From positions 1 through 8,167 of the forward strand of contig DROE01000329.1 of NCBI GenBank assembly GCA_011322005.1: 8,167 nt of DNA, read 5' to 3'. The stretch's first letter is position 1; each line of letters starts with the position of its first letter. The notes under the pieces are model-generated. The model had not been told where the DNA came from. It ran no database searches and saw only the letters and a program-made list of their open reading frames with translations. A program made the translations under genes and the position numbers. Shown here piece after piece: positions 7,111 through 8,167 of this stretch. The DNA comes from Devosia sp. GTDB taxonomy: Bacteria; Pseudomonadota; Alphaproteobacteria; Rhizobiales; Devosiaceae.

Positions 7111-8167
7111 CGTCTTGAATTGTGGCTGGACTTGGCTCCGCCTCCTGGTCAAGGCCGGGCTCGATACCCACACCGAACGCATCGGCCCGTCCGCGAGGCG
7201 CGTTCAGCATCATTTGCATGTCGAACGGGTTGGAAACAGGAACGTCCGGGGTTGCCAGCAACAGTTCGCTGGCGCGGGGCGGTTCGCTTGAAATGGGCAA
7301 TACTGCTCCGGCAATCTGGAGCAGTCTGACCTGGCCTGTGCCCTGATAGGGCAGGCGGACCATGGTTTGAGCATCTGTTCCCTCAAGCGGGTCGGCGACT
7401 TCAATGCTTACCGTTCCCCCGCGGTAATATAGGCGCAGGGACTGGTTGATGAAAAACACCAGCTTGTCAGAGCCGGCGGCGGAGAAGTGAATGCCGTCGC
7501 TTTTGCGCATGAGGGCATCATTGCCGTTCAGATCGGGTCCACGGCTGGTGAATTTTCCCTCTTCGTCGGTAAAGCGCTCATAGATGTCGACAAATTCCAC
7601 TCCCGCCGTGACACTTGCCAGCCGGTGCAGCGAGCTTATTTCGCTGATGGCGGCGGAATAGGTGGGTGCCCTCATCGGGGGCAGCCCTACCCAGATGACG
7701 GGTTTTCCCGCAACCCGGAGTTGGCCCAGAAACTGGTTTAACCGTTCCAGATAGGCAGCCTTCCATTCATCAGAGAGCGGAGAAGCGCTGCCAATGGGCT
7801 GGCGGTCATTGATGCCGATTATCAGCACCGCCAGATCAAAGCTGTCGGCGGCAATTTCTTCTGCCAGCGCGGCGTTCCAATCGTAAAAATCGTCGCGCAC
7901 GAACCCGGACGAGCCCACGCCCTTGCCCACAATCACCATATTGGGGTCCTCTGCGTAGGCACGCTGCAGGGCTTTTGCCAGATCAACGGCCAGCGAATCG
8001 CCAAACACGGCAAGGCGGGTGGCGCCTTCGGTTTTCTCGACCGCATCCGGAACCGGTGCAACGGGGGTGGGGGTTGGAGTGGCGCGGGGCTGGCTCGTTG
8101 GTGTGTGGGGTATGGCCCGAGGCGGGGGCGTTGCCTCTCTGGGGCCAAACAGCAGGTCAAACAGCGT
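7091..8167 (-). CDS. SGNH/GDSL-fold hydrolase, DUF459-like (N terminus missing)
   Basis: The frame is open from the right edge to a TAA at 7093-7091, giving 358 residues of a longer protein. An in-frame GTG at 8008 is not the start: it falls inside the GDS motif strand and coding continues upstream. SGNH blocks are clear: GDSLA with the nucleophile Ser at 7994-7996, a Gly in the GSSGFVRDDFYDW segment, GIND with Asn at 7808-7810, and DGIH with Asp at 7496-7498 and His at 7487-7489. GSSGFVRDDFYDW also resembles the DUF459 signature. Upstream lies a Pro/Thr-rich linker (about 8048-8128), and beyond it TLFDLLFG near the edge, which suggests a tethered or exported catalytic domain. A signal or membrane segment would be outside the window. 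About 110 residues of low-complexity C-terminal tail follow the catalytic His. The substrate is unknown; an esterase or acyl-transfer role in the envelope is only inference. Confidence 0.87.
   Translation of the reverse strand, partial: TLFDLLFGPREATPPPRAIPHTPTSQPRATPTPTPVAPVPDAVEKTEGATRLAVFGDSLAVDLAKALQRAYAEDPNMVIVGKGVGSSGFVRDDFYDWNAALAEEIAADSFDLAVLIIGINDRQPIGSASPLSDEWKAAYLERLNQFLGQLRVAGKPVIWVGLPPMRAPTYSAAISEISSLHRLASVTAGVEFVDIYERFTDEEGKFTSRGPDLNGNDALMRKSDGIHFSAAGSDKLVFFINQSLRLYYRGGTVSIEVADPLEGTDAQTMVRLPYQGTGQVRLLQIAGAVLPISSEPPRASELLLATPDVPVSNPFDMQMMLNAPRGRADAFGVGIEPGLDQEAEPSPATIQDVSAAGQ

Overview
The window looks like chromosomal core DNA of an alphaproteobacterium, most likely of the order Hyphomicrobiales (Rhizobiales). 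The evidence is the class of small heat shock protein, a GltB whose N-terminal propeptide ends in the motif EHDACG, and an SGNH/DUF459-type hydrolase gene convergent to gltD. The genus cannot be fixed from the sequence; a Devosia-like lineage is only a guess. I see no mobile element, CRISPR array, tRNA, rRNA or phage gene.

Layout: (1) 23-487, plus strand, a complete small heat shock protein (Hsp20/IbpA family). (2) 488-962, a 475-base non-coding stretch. Its first part carries a long G-U-tolerant hairpin and then a strong intrinsic terminator, which together look like a structured 3' UTR or a 3'-UTR-derived small RNA. Its second part is the leader of the next operon, with two odd-centred palindromes just before the gltB ribosome binding site. 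(3) 963-5684 gltB and 5677-7110 gltD, plus strand, overlapping by 8 bases. They encode the large and small subunits of NADPH-dependent glutamate synthase. (4) 7091-8167, minus strand, the C-terminal 358 residues of an SGNH/GDSL-fold (DUF459-like) exported hydrolase. It overlaps the 3' end of gltD tail to tail by 20 bases and runs off the right edge.

GltB and GltD work as one enzyme. GltD oxidises NADPH and passes electrons through FAD and iron-sulfur clusters to the 3Fe-4S cluster and FMN of GltB. GltB releases ammonia from glutamine and adds it to 2-oxoglutarate, giving two glutamates; with glutamine synthetase this is the main ammonia assimilation route. Catalytic and cofactor motifs are intact in both subunits. 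The heat shock gene and the hydrolase gene have no evident functional tie to GOGAT.

The protein-coding content is ordinary. The parts worth a second look are non-coding: the hairpin plus terminator after hsp20, the palindrome pair before gltB, and the terminator-free convergent overlap after gltD. I found no convincing new biological system.
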